From assembly GCA_031553675.1 (NCBI GenBank), contig JAVBLF010000133.1, positions 1 to 21,496 of the forward strand: a DNA stretch of 21,496 bases, written 5' to 3'. The notes under the pieces were generated by a model that was not told the DNA's origin, made no database searches, and saw only the letters and a program-made list of their open reading frames with translations. Positions within the stretch are counted from its first letter, which is position 1. Each line of letters begins with the position of its first letter. The stretch comes from JAVBLF01 sp031553675. Its GTDB lineage: Bacteria; Bacillota; Clostridia; Christensenellales; CALWSW01. Position numbers and translations under genes: made by a program. Shown here in pieces: positions 14,559-21,496 of the stretch.

Positions 14559-15920
14559 TTACTTCGCATTTCGAAGCTGGACATAAGCGGATACTTCTTG
14601 ATCTCGACACTCAATTTGAAAGGAACAGTTCCCGTATTTGCGCAGAATGTCGCGCACCTTCAAGATGCGTGTGTCATTGCTCTCACGCGCCAATGCGGGG
14701 GCATTTTCGAACGCGGCGGGGGTGCTGTTCGTCACGATGATCAGCTTTGCGTCGTGGTCCTTGTTTTCAACCGTCAGATACGCTTTCCGTTGTACGGAAC
14801 AGCTTGCCGCTTCGATGGCATTGTCCAGCAGATACATCATGATTCGGGTAATGTCCGCATTGTCGATATAGAGATCCTCCAAACAGCATTGCGCAGAAAT
14901 GAGCAGTTTGACGCCCAATTGCTCGGCGCACTCGATCTTACTGATGAGCAGAGAAACAAACGTCGGATTCTCGTGAATCTTCTGCGACAACTCCGCAATG
15001 TTTCCGGTGTGGGAAGTTGCCAGAATCAGCGAAGCATGGTAGCGTTCAAGTTTCTCATATTCCTTTAACTCCAAATAGCCACTGTAGGTTTGGAGTATGT
15101 TGTTGAAGTCATGTTTGACTCCGCGCAATTCCTCCATGCCTCGGAAAAGCGCCCCAATATGCGCATCCCGATTGCCGACAACTTGTTTGTTATAAACGAC
15201 GATATCCATGCAAATGCTGATCACGGCGTACAGAAGTGAAGCCAGTATCACAATGACGTTCGCCGCAATTTGTTCAGCAACAATGCTTGGGACAATCACG
15301 TTGATGGCGAAAATATAGAGAGCTTCCAAAAAATAGATTATCAGTTCTTTTCGTTTGTTGAAAAACATGTTGTCTGAAAACTTGAGACTTGCCTGTGTTT
15401 TGTCGAGAATATGGAGTATGAGTTTATAAAAGACGAAAAACGTCATCAACGTCGAAGCTTGCTGGACGGCGTCCATCAGATAATTATATCGTGGACCTGG
15501 ATCGATATAGAATATGATGTGAAGCAGCCTGCCCATCGTAACTTTCATCGCCCAAAATATAAGCATGTAGCTCATAAGCTTGACGGAACGTTCGTTCGAA
15601 AGCCGGAATATCCGAAGAGCGCTGTAGTAATAGACCATCGCCGCGAGAGGATTTACGTTGACGACGATGAGGTATAAAAAAGGGCTGAATGACAGCTTGC
15701 CGCCCAGAAAATATACGCCATATACAAACATCGTCTGTAAAAGCGTACCGTTAATAAACGTAAAAAGCAGTCTTTGGTTTTTACTCGACTTGACTTTGAA
15801 AACAGCCATGATGACATTGGATATCATAAACATTGTCGTAAACGTTTCTATAAACGTTACGGCAGCGAGAACGATCTGCATTTGAACCGAATACGCAAAT
15901 TCGAAGGACAGCAAGTGCAA
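14559..15920 (-). CDS. GHKL-family membrane sensor protein with degenerate ATP lid (first kinase in operon)
   Basis: The product is 453 aa if translation starts at the TTG at 15920, which has AGAGG 8 bases upstream; the GTG at 15929 overlaps that ribosome binding site. About six to seven hydrophobic segments precede a cytoplasmic part. The H box has H270 in GVKHDFNNILQTYSGY and the N box has N367 in LLDNAIEAA. The glycine-rich G box, FxxGFTSKxGxxGxGL in relatives and intact in the neighbouring kinase, is replaced by PALARESNDTRILKVRDIL with no glycine. ATP hydrolysis or phosphotransfer may therefore be weak or absent, while the histidine could still accept phosphate from a partner. It starts 20 bases after the receiver stop. 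It may form a heterodimer with the second kinase. Confidence 0.85.
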   Translation of the reverse strand: MHLLSFEFAYSVQMQIVLAAVTFIETFTTMFMISNVIMAVFKVKSSKNQRLLFTFINGTLLQTMFVYGVYFLGGKLSFSPFLYLIVVNVNPLAAMVYYYSALRIFRLSNERSVKLMSYMLIFWAMKVTMGRLLHIIFYIDPGPRYNYLMDAVQQASTLMTFFVFYKLILHILDKTQASLKFSDNMFFNKRKELIIYFLEALYIFAINVIVPSIVAEQIAANVIVILASLLYAVISICMDIVVYNKQVVGNRDAHIGALFRGMEELRGVKHDFNNILQTYSGYLELKEYEKLERYHASLILATSHTGNIAELSQKIHENPTFVSLLISKIECAEQLGVKLLISAQCCLEDLYIDNADITRIMMYLLDNAIEAASCSVQRKAYLTVENKDHDAKLIIVTNSTPAAFENAPALARESNDTRILKVRDILRKYGNCSFQIECRDQEVSAYVQLRNAK

Positions 15921-15940
15921 TCGTATCACCTCTTATGATC

Positions 15941-16336
15941 TCAAGCGTCTTTTGTGAGTTCATCGATAGCCGCTAGCAAACGGCTCAATTCAAAAGGCTT
16001 CTTCAAGAGATAACTAAAACTCTCTTCGCTGACCACTTCTCCGGTAATTGTCCCGGACATTGCAACAATGGGAACGGTCATGGCTGTCGAAAGCCCGCTT
16101 TTTCGGATCCGCTCCGTCATCTCGTATCCGTCCATCACCGGCATCTGCAAATCGCAGAAAATGACGTGGTACTTTTCCGGATTTTGCAAGTACATTTGCA
16201 GGCCGATTTCCCCATTTTCGGCTATTTCACAACCAATCCCATTTCTTTGAAAAAATATCGACATGATATCCGACGCATAGTAATTGTCTTCTGCAACCAG
16301 ACACATAAGCCCCTTTTTTGCGAGCAATTCATCCAT
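15941..16336 (-). CDS. Stand-alone response regulator receiver domain
   Basis: The product is 131 aa and consists only of a CheY-like receiver. The acidic pair E16-D17 (VAEDN), the phosphoacceptor D62 (IFCDLQMPVMDGYE), S94 (VAMSGT) and K113 (LLKKPF) are all present, so it should be phosphorylated. There is no DNA-binding or enzymatic output domain before the stop at 15941. The start ATG at 16336 has only a weak ribosome binding site (GGATGTGG). It is the first gene of the operon with the two GHKL kinases and is presumably phosphorylated by them; its output would be a protein partner or a phosphorelay protein encoded elsewhere. Confidence 0.9.
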   Translation of the reverse strand: MDELLAKKGLMCLVAEDNYYASDIMSIFFQRNGIGCEIAENGEIGLQMYLQNPEKYHVIFCDLQMPVMDGYEMTERIRKSGLSTAMTVPIVAMSGTITGEVVSEESFSYLLKKPFELSRLLAAIDELTKDA

Positions 16337-16422
16337 ATATCCACATCCCGTTGAAATCGCGGTACACTTGCGCCGTCAAGGTATCAAAATTGGGTTCTCT
16401 TGGCTGGGATTGCAATCGTTTC

Positions 16423-16451
16423 ATTATATCGCGTATACGAAATTCACACAA
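16423..16451 (-). promoter_or_regulatory. Promoter of the receiver/kinase operon
   Basis: On the minus strand TTGTGT (16446-16451) and a perfect TATAAT (16423-16428) are separated by 17 bases, about 87 bases upstream of the receiver ATG. This is among the best promoter matches in the window. Confidence 0.75.
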
Positions 16452-16505
16452 CCTTATTCGACAAATTTTGCAAACCGAATATGAGCAAAATTGGTGGCAG
16501 CGTAC

Positions 16506-16542
16506 GCGAAGAGACTCCTGGAATCACCAGAAGTCTCTTCGC
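16506..16542 (-). terminator. Hairpin downstream of the M20 peptidase remnant
   Basis: GCGAAGAGACT (16506-16516) and AGTCTCTTCGC (16532-16542) form an 11-bp stem that continues with CTGG/CCAG to a 5-base loop. The single interior pair is G-U on minus-strand RNA and a mismatch on the plus strand, so it belongs to the minus-strand transcript ending at 16562. There is no T-run. Confidence 0.55.
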
Positions 16543-16561
16543 CCTGGTGTTGGGCAGCCGA

Positions 16562-16829
16562 TCACACACCACTCGTCCGCAAAAAGCGGTCGTCCGAGCC
16601 AATCCGCTCGATCGCCATGCTCACGAAAGCGATCCGCGAAGGAATCGTGGAGATATCCATGCGTTCGTTCGCAGTGTGGCAGTCGAATGTGACGGGCGTG
16701 AGACCGTCGAGCGTCGGAGCGATTTGCGCCGTCGAAGCCGAATCCGCGCCGCCATAGTTGTAGGATTCATGCATGGGCACGCCCAATTCGTCGCCCTGCG
16801 ATCGGTCGGCCTCAGATCCGTGCAGTAGA
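16562..16829 (-). pseudogene. M20-family metallopeptidase, C-terminal fragment
   Basis: Only the last 75-90 residues of the gene remain. ELGVPMHESYNYGGADSAS followed by APTLDGLTPV and HTANERMDI matches the C-terminal end of M20 carboxypeptidase G2-type peptidases, whose usual form is GGxSDxN...PTLDGLGPVG...AHxxxE. The fragment carries the region of the last metal-binding histidine but none of the N-terminal catalytic part. Its upstream border runs straight into the Gfo/Idh/MocA remnant around 16800-16830 in a different frame, so it has no start of its own. Confidence 0.65.
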
Positions 16830-17318
16830 CATATGCGCGCTTGCCGTCGCGGTAGACGAGCTCGGCCGTGCTCTGTTGGTCGACCCCCTCGGGGGAAAGC
16901 TGCGCGCTTGTGTGATCTCGAGGATGTCCTCGCCGAAGCAGATCGACGCGAATGTCAGCGGGTAGACGCCGATGTCCAGGAGCGCGCCGCCACCCAATTC
17001 CGGTTTTTGCAGGCGTTCCAGGTGGGCGACGGGATAGCCCAGATTGGTCGACAGCGAATGGATCCGACCCAGCCACCCACTGCTCACGACCTCGGCGATC
17101 GTCTTCGCCATCGGCATGTAGACGAGCTCGACGTTCGGGTCGGCGAGCATCGCCTCGTAGGAGCCATAACAGGTATCGAAGCCAAATTCCTGCGCAAAGG
17201 CTTGTGCGCGTTCGCCGTCGCGCGCCGCCACGGCGTAGCAATGGACCGAAGCCATTTGGCGCATCGTGTTGGCGATCACGCGGGCAAAGCGTCCCGCCCC
17301 CATCAATCCGATTTTCAC
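16830..17318 (-). pseudogene. Gfo/Idh/MocA-family oxidoreductase, deleted and frameshifted
   Basis: The gene keeps a normal start: GTG at 17318 with AGGGGG 7 bases upstream, opening into the Rossmann motif KIGLMGAGRFARVIANTM. After VELVYMPM about 50-60 residues present in relatives, including the EKP motif, are missing, and the frame resumes at SSGWLGRIHSLSTNLGY. ALLDIGVYPL of the substrate domain follows. Near 16888-16900, in a region of C and G runs, the frame shifts by one; the family sequence continues as GVDQQSTAELVYRDGKRAYV in the other frame and ends at the junction with the M20 fragment. The original frame would stop at 16812. It was probably an NAD(P)-dependent sugar or inositol dehydrogenase; now nonfunctional. 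Confidence 0.75.
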
Positions 17319-17355
17319 GTGTTTTCCCCCTGTCATTCGTTTGCGAGCAGCGGCG

Positions 17356-17573
17356 TCACGACAGGACTGTGCGTCCGCACACTTTGGGCAAGCGCCGTTC
17401 GAAATGCGCAAACGCGATCTCGATGTCTTCTTCCGCTTCCTGCGAGGTCATGCTGCCAACGGTCACCATGTCGCAGTTGCGCAGCGTGCCGTAAGCGAAG
17501 TTCAAGCCGATGAAAGGTCGCATCGTCGCGATGATCACGCTCGACTCGCCAAATTCCAGCATGGCGATGGCAA
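17356..17573 (-). pseudogene. Unidentified gene, 3' fragment
   Basis: An open frame without its own start ends at 17356, 38 bases before the oxidoreductase GTG. The sequence MRPFIGLNFAYGTLRNCDMV and SMTSQEAEEDIEIAFAHFER looks like the last strand and helix of a TIM-barrel protein (aldo/keto reductase-like or related), but I do not recognise the family with confidence. At its 5' end FAIAMLEFGE still resembles LivM, so the border between the two fragments is near 17545. Confidence 0.4.
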
Positions 17574-17720
17574 AATATCGCCGGTCAGCTTGTTTTTCAA
17601 CGTGGGATATCCGACGATCAGGCTGGAAAGCGCCGCTGCCAGGCCACCCAGGAAGAGCGCCGCGATGAACGGCACCCCCAGGTAAATGTTCATGCAGGCG
17701 GCGAGAGAACCATAGCCAGT
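17574..17720 (-). pseudogene. Branched-chain amino acid ABC permease (LivM-like), internal fragment
   Basis: YLGVPFIAALFLGGLAAAL and SLIVGYPTLKNKLTGD match the LivM membrane segment and its GYPTLRLRGDYFAI signature. A frameshift follows at GGCGATATTTTGCC, after which FAIAMLEFGE continues the family motif in another frame. Both ends of the gene are missing: the 5' border joins the signal-peptide remnant around 17700-17715. Confidence 0.6.
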
Positions 17721-17749
17721 GCCATCGCTTGTGTGACCCACTTTTTCAT
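17690..17749 (-). pseudogene. Start of a secreted protein (signal peptide only)
   Basis: A clear AGGAGG lies 7 bases upstream of the ATG at 17749. It opens MKKWVTQAMALAMVLS, a typical signal peptide start, then runs into the LivM fragment and stops after 19 codons at 17690. With LivM beside it, the original gene may have been the substrate-binding protein of the same ABC transporter; that is inference. Confidence 0.5.
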
Positions 17750-17894
17750 CTTTGTTCCTCCTCAAAACATCTGCGGGGATAGGAAAATCCCAGAAAGCGC
17801 AAAATGGCAAAACTCGACATTCTATTCCGTTTCGTTTCTGTGCATGAATTGTTTCATCTCCGATGGCCACGCTTTTGCGATGCTGAAAAATCCC

Positions 17895-17923
17895 TTGCGC
17901 ATTCTCACGTGTATGTCTATACT
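17895..17923 (+). promoter_or_regulatory. Promoter of the M24-fold protein gene
   Basis: TTGCGC (17895-17900) and TATACT (17918-17923) are separated by 17 bases, 64 bases upstream of the ATG at 17987. Confidence 0.6.
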
Positions 17924-17986
17924 ATGAGTCATCATCAGCTTCTGAAAAACATTTGGGGACATCGTTCACCACGAAGGAGGACATTT

Positions 17987-19387
17987 ATGTTTGCGGTTGC
18001 CGAAAAAAAAGTGCGCCTTACGCTATGCGAGGACCCCATCCGACTTGATCAATCGCTCGTCCCTGCCACGACGGGCGCAGATTATCTCGATCGAATTGAA
18101 CGGCTGCTGCACATGGCCGCCGAGAAGCAGTTCACCCATGTCCTGGTCTACGGCGATCGAGAGCACTTCGCCAACCTTTGCTACCTGACCGGCTTGGATC
18201 CGCGCTTTGAAGAGGCTTTGCTGGTACTCCGCCAAGGCCAAAAGCCCGCCCTCCTTTTGGGCAACGAATGCATGGATTATTCGGTTGCCATTCCGTTCGA
18301 CATCGAACGCATTTCTTACCAAAACTTCAGTCTGCTCGGCCAGCCGCGCGACAAGAGCCGCCATTTGGACGCGATCTTGCGCGATCTCGGCATCGACGCG
18401 CAGTCCCGCTTGGCGCTGATCGGCTGGAAAACCTACCCGCAGTCCGATTTTGCCTTTTCGGAAAGCCCGATCGATCTTCCCTGCTACATCGTCGATACGC
18501 TTTGCACTTTGACCGACCGTAAACACATGGCGAATGCGACCGATCTCATGCTCGACTGTGAGTACGGCATGCGCTGCACCTTGTCGGCCAAGGAGATCGT
18601 ACAGTTTGAGGCGATGGGCACCAAAGCGTCCCGCAAAGTCTATGACGCCATCAAAAACTTGCGTACGGGCCTGACGGAAATCGAAGCCTCCGCCCTACTC
18701 TGCATGGACGGCGAACCGACTTCCATGCATCCCAACGTGAATTTCAAGCAGAATTGCGGCCTGGCGAGTCCAGACTATACCACCAGGCTGGAGCTCGGGG
18801 ACAACGTCGGCATCGGCTTCGGCTACCGGGGCAGCCTCGTGCACAAACAAGGGATCTACATCCACAACATGGATGAGATGCCCGCCGAGAAGCGCGAACT
18901 CCTCGATGGCTTCATGAAGCCCTACTTTGCCGCGATGGCCGCATGGTACGAAAGCTTGGCGATCGGCACGTCGTTTGCAACGGTATACGATGCCGTCGAC
19001 AAAACGGCGGGCCTCGAAGCGCTTGGAATCGGGCTCAACCCCGGCCATCTCATCCATCTGGACGAATGGACGCATTCACCGATCGTCAAAGATTCGCCGG
19101 TCAACCTTCGTTCCGGTATGGCCATTCAGTGCGATTTTACCGCGACCCATCGTTCCCCCTACGCCTCGATTCACGCCGAGGATGGACTGGTGATCGCCGA
19201 TGCCGCGCTCCAGGAAGAGATCAAAGCGCTCTCTCCGGCTGCCTACGAGCGCATGATAGCGCGTCGCACCTTCGTCCGCGACGTATTGAACATCGCTCTC
19301 GCCGACGAAGTGCTGCCTCTTTCGGATACATGCGGCGTCTTTTTCCCTTACATGGCGGACGTAAGCGTCCTGTTCTGCAAGGCGTGA
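17987..19387 (+). CDS. M24-family (aminopeptidase P/creatinase fold) protein lacking metal ligands
   Basis: The product is 466 aa from the ATG at 17987, which has AAGGAGG 6 bases upstream; the frame is open further up but lacks a start signal. Residues about 30-185 form a creatinase-like N-terminal domain (VYGDREHFANLCYLTGLDPR). Residues about 200-440 are the pita-bread domain. In Xaa-Pro peptidases the metal is held by two Asp, a His and two Glu. Here the first Asp position is a glycine (GDNVGIGFGYRG, 271-282), the second Asp is not found, and the first Glu position reads QCDFTA. H354 and E398 (HAEDGLVIAD) remain. Creatinase also lacks a metal but keeps His and Glu, so it could be a metal-free hydrolase, a noncatalytic binding protein, or a divergent peptidase. 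It appears to be transcribed alone. Confidence 0.82.
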   Translation: MFAVAEKKVRLTLCEDPIRLDQSLVPATTGADYLDRIERLLHMAAEKQFTHVLVYGDREHFANLCYLTGLDPRFEEALLVLRQGQKPALLLGNECMDYSVAIPFDIERISYQNFSLLGQPRDKSRHLDAILRDLGIDAQSRLALIGWKTYPQSDFAFSESPIDLPCYIVDTLCTLTDRKHMANATDLMLDCEYGMRCTLSAKEIVQFEAMGTKASRKVYDAIKNLRTGLTEIEASALLCMDGEPTSMHPNVNFKQNCGLASPDYTTRLELGDNVGIGFGYRGSLVHKQGIYIHNMDEMPAEKRELLDGFMKPYFAAMAAWYESLAIGTSFATVYDAVDKTAGLEALGIGLNPGHLIHLDEWTHSPIVKDSPVNLRSGMAIQCDFTATHRSPYASIHAEDGLVIADAALQEEIKALSPAAYERMIARRTFVRDVLNIALADEVLPLSDTCGVFFPYMADVSVLFCKA

Positions 19388-19482
19388 ACGGTTAACGCAG
19401 CCACCGTAGCGTAACGCACTTGTTTTTGCGTGGAGTTTCGTCAGATACAAACACCGACGACATCGAATCGAAGTAGGATTGC

Positions 19483-19514
19483 AAAAGGCGCTGGCCAGTT
19501 GGCCGGCGCCTTTT
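19483..19514 (+). terminator. Rho-independent terminator after the M24-fold gene
   Basis: GGCGCTGGCC and GGCCGGCGCC form a 10-bp stem around AGTT, followed by TTTT and preceded by AAAA, so it could work in both directions. It is about 95 bases downstream of the stop. Confidence 0.8.
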
Positions 19515-19719
19515 CTCGATACGCGCCGTATCAAAACGCGAAATTTGCATACAATGGTCGGGACTTGCAACATCAAACGCGCCCTCCGATTCGTCCAGAA
19601 ATTCCATCGGCTGCGAAACTTGCACTGGACAAGGAGGGCTGTGCATGATAAAATACAATCAGTAACAGTTATCGCTATCTGTACACTTGCAAGTTTCCGA
19701 AGACGATAAGGAGATTTCC
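19515..19719 (+). promoter_or_regulatory. NADH oxidase upstream region with promoter
   Basis: TGGACA (19626-19631) and TAAAAT (19649-19654) are separated by 17 bases, a good promoter 66 bases upstream of the NADH oxidase ATG. Just after it lies an 18-bp partial palindrome, ACAGTTATCGCTATCTGT (19665-19682), placed where a repressor would block transcription. It does not match a Rex operator well. No gene is visible. Confidence 0.6.
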
Positions 19720-21057
19720 ATGAGCAAAATTGTATTGATTGGAGCCAACCACGCCGGCACGGCGGCGGCCAATACCATCCTCGACAATTACCCCGGTCAT
19801 GAAGTGGTCATTTTTGATCGCAACTCCAACATCAGCTATCTCGGCTGCGGAACGGCACTGTGGATCGGTCGGCAGATCAGCGAACCGAGTGGCCTTTTCT
19901 ACGCATCCAAAGAGGTGTTTGAGAAAAAGGGCGCAACCGTACACATGGAAACCGAAGTCGAGCGCATCGATTACGCCCAAAAGACCGTGTACGCCAAGAC
20001 GAAAGACGGCCGCGCGATCGAAGAGCGCTATGACAAGCTCATCCTGGCGACGGGTTCGATCCCGATCACGCCGCCCATTCCCGGCGTCGAGCTCGAGAAT
20101 GTACAACACGTGAAACTGTTCCAGGATGCCCAAAAAGCCAACGCCGTTCTCGACGATCCCGCGGTGAAAAACGTAGCGGTGATCGGCGCGGGCTACATCG
20201 GTGTCGAGCTGGCCGAGGCCGTGCAGCGGCGCGGCAAACAGGCCTTGCTCTTCGAAGCCGAGGACACTTGTCTCGCGACCTACTACGATCCCTGGTTCAC
20301 CCACGACATGGACGAGGTTCTGAAAAAGGGCGGCGTGGCGCTGCACTACGGACAGATGGCCAAAGAGATCCTGGGCAAAGACGGCAAGGTATCCGCGGTC
20401 GTCACCGACAAAGGCGAATACGCTGCGGATCTGGTCGTGCTTGCGATCGGCTTCCGTCCGAACAATGCGCTGGTCAAAGATGCACTCGAACTCTTCCCGA
20501 ACGGCGCGATCAAAGTCGATCGCAACCAGCGGAGCAGTCTGCCCGACGTCTACGCGATTGGCGACTGCGCGACCGTCTACAACAACGCGACGCAAGATCG
20601 CGCCTACATCGCGCTGGCGACCAACGCCGTGCGGAGTGGCGTCGTCGCGGGGCACAACGCCTGTGGCACGCCTTTAGAATCGATCGGCGTACAGGGCTCG
20701 AACGGCATCTCGATTTTCGGCTACCACATGGTTTCGACGGGCCTCAACCTCCGCGCGGCGGAGAAGTTCGGCTTCACGCCCGCCTACACCGAGTTTGAAG
20801 ATCTCCAGCGCCCGGCCTTCTTTACGACAGACAATGACAAGGTCAAGATCCGCATCGTGTACGACGAAAAGACGCGGCGCGTGCTCGGCGCGCAGATCGC
20901 CTCCTACGAAAACATCTCGATGGCGATCCACATGTTCTCGCTCGCGATCGAGGAAGGCGTGACGATCGACAAGCTCAAGCTGCTCGACATTTTCTTCCTC
21001 CCCCACTTCAACCAGCCCTACAACTACATCACGATGGCGGCGCTGTCGGCAAAGTAG
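19720..21057 (+). CDS. nox: FAD-dependent NADH oxidase (water-forming type)
   Basis: The product is 445 aa. Enzymes of this type reduce O2 with NADH, regenerating NAD+ and removing oxygen. The ATG at 19720 is preceded by AAGGAG at 6 bases. The FAD-binding motif is at residues 4-18 (IVLIGANHAGTAAA), and H11 and C43 (SYLGCGTALW) are the residues used in this family for peroxide chemistry, C43 being the cysteine-sulfenic acid site. The NADH-binding Rossmann motif is VIGAGYIGVELAEA (154-167), and the second FAD motif is VYAIGDCATVYN. The C-terminal dimerisation domain is complete. CoA-disulfide reductase is a related alternative, but the sequence around C43 and the C-terminus fit Nox better. It serves as an NADH sink alongside adhE. 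Confidence 0.9.
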   Translation: MSKIVLIGANHAGTAAANTILDNYPGHEVVIFDRNSNISYLGCGTALWIGRQISEPSGLFYASKEVFEKKGATVHMETEVERIDYAQKTVYAKTKDGRAIEERYDKLILATGSIPITPPIPGVELENVQHVKLFQDAQKANAVLDDPAVKNVAVIGAGYIGVELAEAVQRRGKQALLFEAEDTCLATYYDPWFTHDMDEVLKKGGVALHYGQMAKEILGKDGKVSAVVTDKGEYAADLVVLAIGFRPNNALVKDALELFPNGAIKVDRNQRSSLPDVYAIGDCATVYNNATQDRAYIALATNAVRSGVVAGHNACGTPLESIGVQGSNGISIFGYHMVSTGLNLRAAEKFGFTPAYTEFEDLQRPAFFTTDNDKVKIRIVYDEKTRRVLGAQIASYENISMAIHMFSLAIEEGVTIDKLKLLDIFFLPHFNQPYNYITMAALSAK

Positions 21058-21144
21058 TGGAGTCCTGAAAGATAGGCACGAAGAACCCTTCTGCAAATCG
21101 GCTGCCGTCATGTGCCCACACGTGTGCGGTGGCAAATCGCTAAA

Positions 21145-21211
21145 AGTGCCGCAGGAAAGTGCAGACCCTGATTCGATGCATGGATCAGGGTCTGCACTTG
21201 TCTGCGGCACT
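21145..21211. repeat. Long two-part inverted repeat downstream of nox
   Basis: An inner perfect 16-bp stem (21157-21172 with 21184-21199) has an 11-base loop. A 2x2 internal loop separates it from an outer perfect 10-bp stem (AGTGCCGCAG at 21145-21154 with CTGCGGCACT at 21202-21211). It lies 88 bases past the nox stop and has no T-run. It may be a terminator, an RNA-stabilising element, or a small palindromic repeat dispersed in the genome. Confidence 0.8.
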
Positions 21212-21306
21212 CTTGAGCGCGGGCAGCTTCAAGATGCGCCACAGGCACAGGACACAATCCTTTTGCAATCCATGGGCAAGCAAAAAAAACCGTTATAGTT
21301 ATTTAA

Positions 21307-21335
21307 TTTACAAATCGAACACATTGGTATATAAT
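21307..21335 (+). promoter_or_regulatory. Transposase promoter directly abutting the start codon
   Basis: TTTACA (21307-21312) and TATAAT (21330-21335) are separated by 17 bases. The -10 box ends only 6 bases before the ATG at 21342, so transcription would begin at or next to the start codon, giving a leaderless mRNA. Confidence 0.6.
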
Positions 21336-21341
21336 TGGAAC

Positions 21342-21496
21342 ATGGCATACAGTACAGACTATAAGAAATGTGCGGTGGAATATAAGCGTAATCACCATAC
21401 GTTTGAAGAAACAAAAGAGATATTCGGCATGGCCAAAAGCACATTTTATGAGTGGGAAAAGGAATATGACGCAGGTTTTCCGGACAAGCCTAAACG
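21342..21496 (+). CDS. IS630-like transposase, N-terminal part (3' end outside the window)
   Basis: The first 51 codons are visible. MAYSTDYKKCAVEYKRNHHT followed by FEETKEIFGMAKSTFYEWEK matches the N-terminal helix-turn-helix of IS630-family transposases, which bind the element ends. There is no good ribosome binding site (only GGAA directly before ATG), consistent with the leaderless promoter. The AT-rich sequence contrasts with the GC-rich neighbours, a sign of recent arrival. The DDE catalytic domain and the right inverted repeat lie outside the window, so intactness cannot be judged. Confidence 0.75.
   Translation, partial: MAYSTDYKKCAVEYKRNHHTFEETKEIFGMAKSTFYEWEKEYDAGFPDKPK

Larger units (their letters stand above)
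21058..21341. other. Intergenic region between nox and the insertion sequence, with a long hairpin
   Basis: The 284-base gap contains the 67-base inverted repeat listed separately (21145-21211), then AT-rich sequence with the transposase promoter. No gene is visible. The change in base composition after about 21290 suggests that the insertion sequence begins there. Confidence 0.6.

Noticed and set aside
19392..19658. An 88-codon minus-strand open frame between the M24-fold gene and nox
   Set aside because: It crosses the terminator hairpin and the nox promoter, and has no ribosome binding site or domain.
1..21496. CRISPR arrays, tRNA or rRNA genes, phage modules and classical defence systems
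   Set aside because: No spaced direct repeats, no tRNA cloverleaf or rRNA sequence, and no phage or defence gene families were recognised; the reverse transcriptase belongs to the group II intron, not to a retron or DRT system, given the flanking splice sites and domains V and VI.

Overview
The window looks like chromosomal DNA of a fermentative, fairly GC-rich member of the Bacillota, probably Clostridia-like. The reasons are a bifunctional AdhE next to its usual regulator Rex, a flavin NADH oxidase, GHKL (AgrC-like) sensor kinases, AGGAGG-type ribosome binding sites, and promoters with clear -35/-10 boxes spaced 17 bp. This assignment is inference; no rRNA or tRNA gene is present to settle it.

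Layout. 1-3348: two secreted proteins on the minus strand, a beta-propeller-like protein running off the left edge and a papain-type cysteine peptidase with Ig/FN3-like C-terminal domains, followed by about 0.9 kb with no convincing gene. 3895-7730: the redox block on the minus strand, rex and adhE, each with a hairpin terminator. 7988-8950: a LysR-type regulator on the minus strand. 9276-12956: dinB (DNA polymerase IV) on the plus strand, split by a 2.39 kb group II intron placed two codons after the catalytic Asp-Glu pair. The intron encodes a reverse transcriptase/maturase in which two of the three catalytic aspartates are glycine, while the intron RNA keeps a canonical domain 5 and a domain 6 with a bulged branch-point A. 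13012-16451: a minus-strand operon with its own promoter: a stand-alone receiver domain, then two GHKL membrane kinases, the first with a degraded ATP lid. 16506-17749: a minus-strand graveyard of gene fragments (secretion signal, LivM permease, an unidentified 3' end, a Gfo/Idh/MocA oxidoreductase with a deletion and a frameshift, an M20 peptidase tail). 17895-19514: an M24-fold protein on the plus strand lacking the usual metal ligands, with promoter and terminator. 19626-21057: a water-forming-type NADH oxidase on the plus strand. 21145-21496: a long hairpin and the start of an IS630-like transposase running off the right edge.

How the genes fit together. Rex senses the NADH/NAD+ ratio; AdhE spends NADH on making ethanol and NADH oxidase spends it on oxygen, so the window holds a sensor and two NADH sinks. 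The dinB locus carries two copies of a LexA-like palindrome at its promoter and depends on intron splicing to make a full-length polymerase. The most unusual feature is this apparent domesticated state: an intron whose RNA and maturase region look intact but whose reverse transcriptase active site is lost, inside a DNA repair gene.
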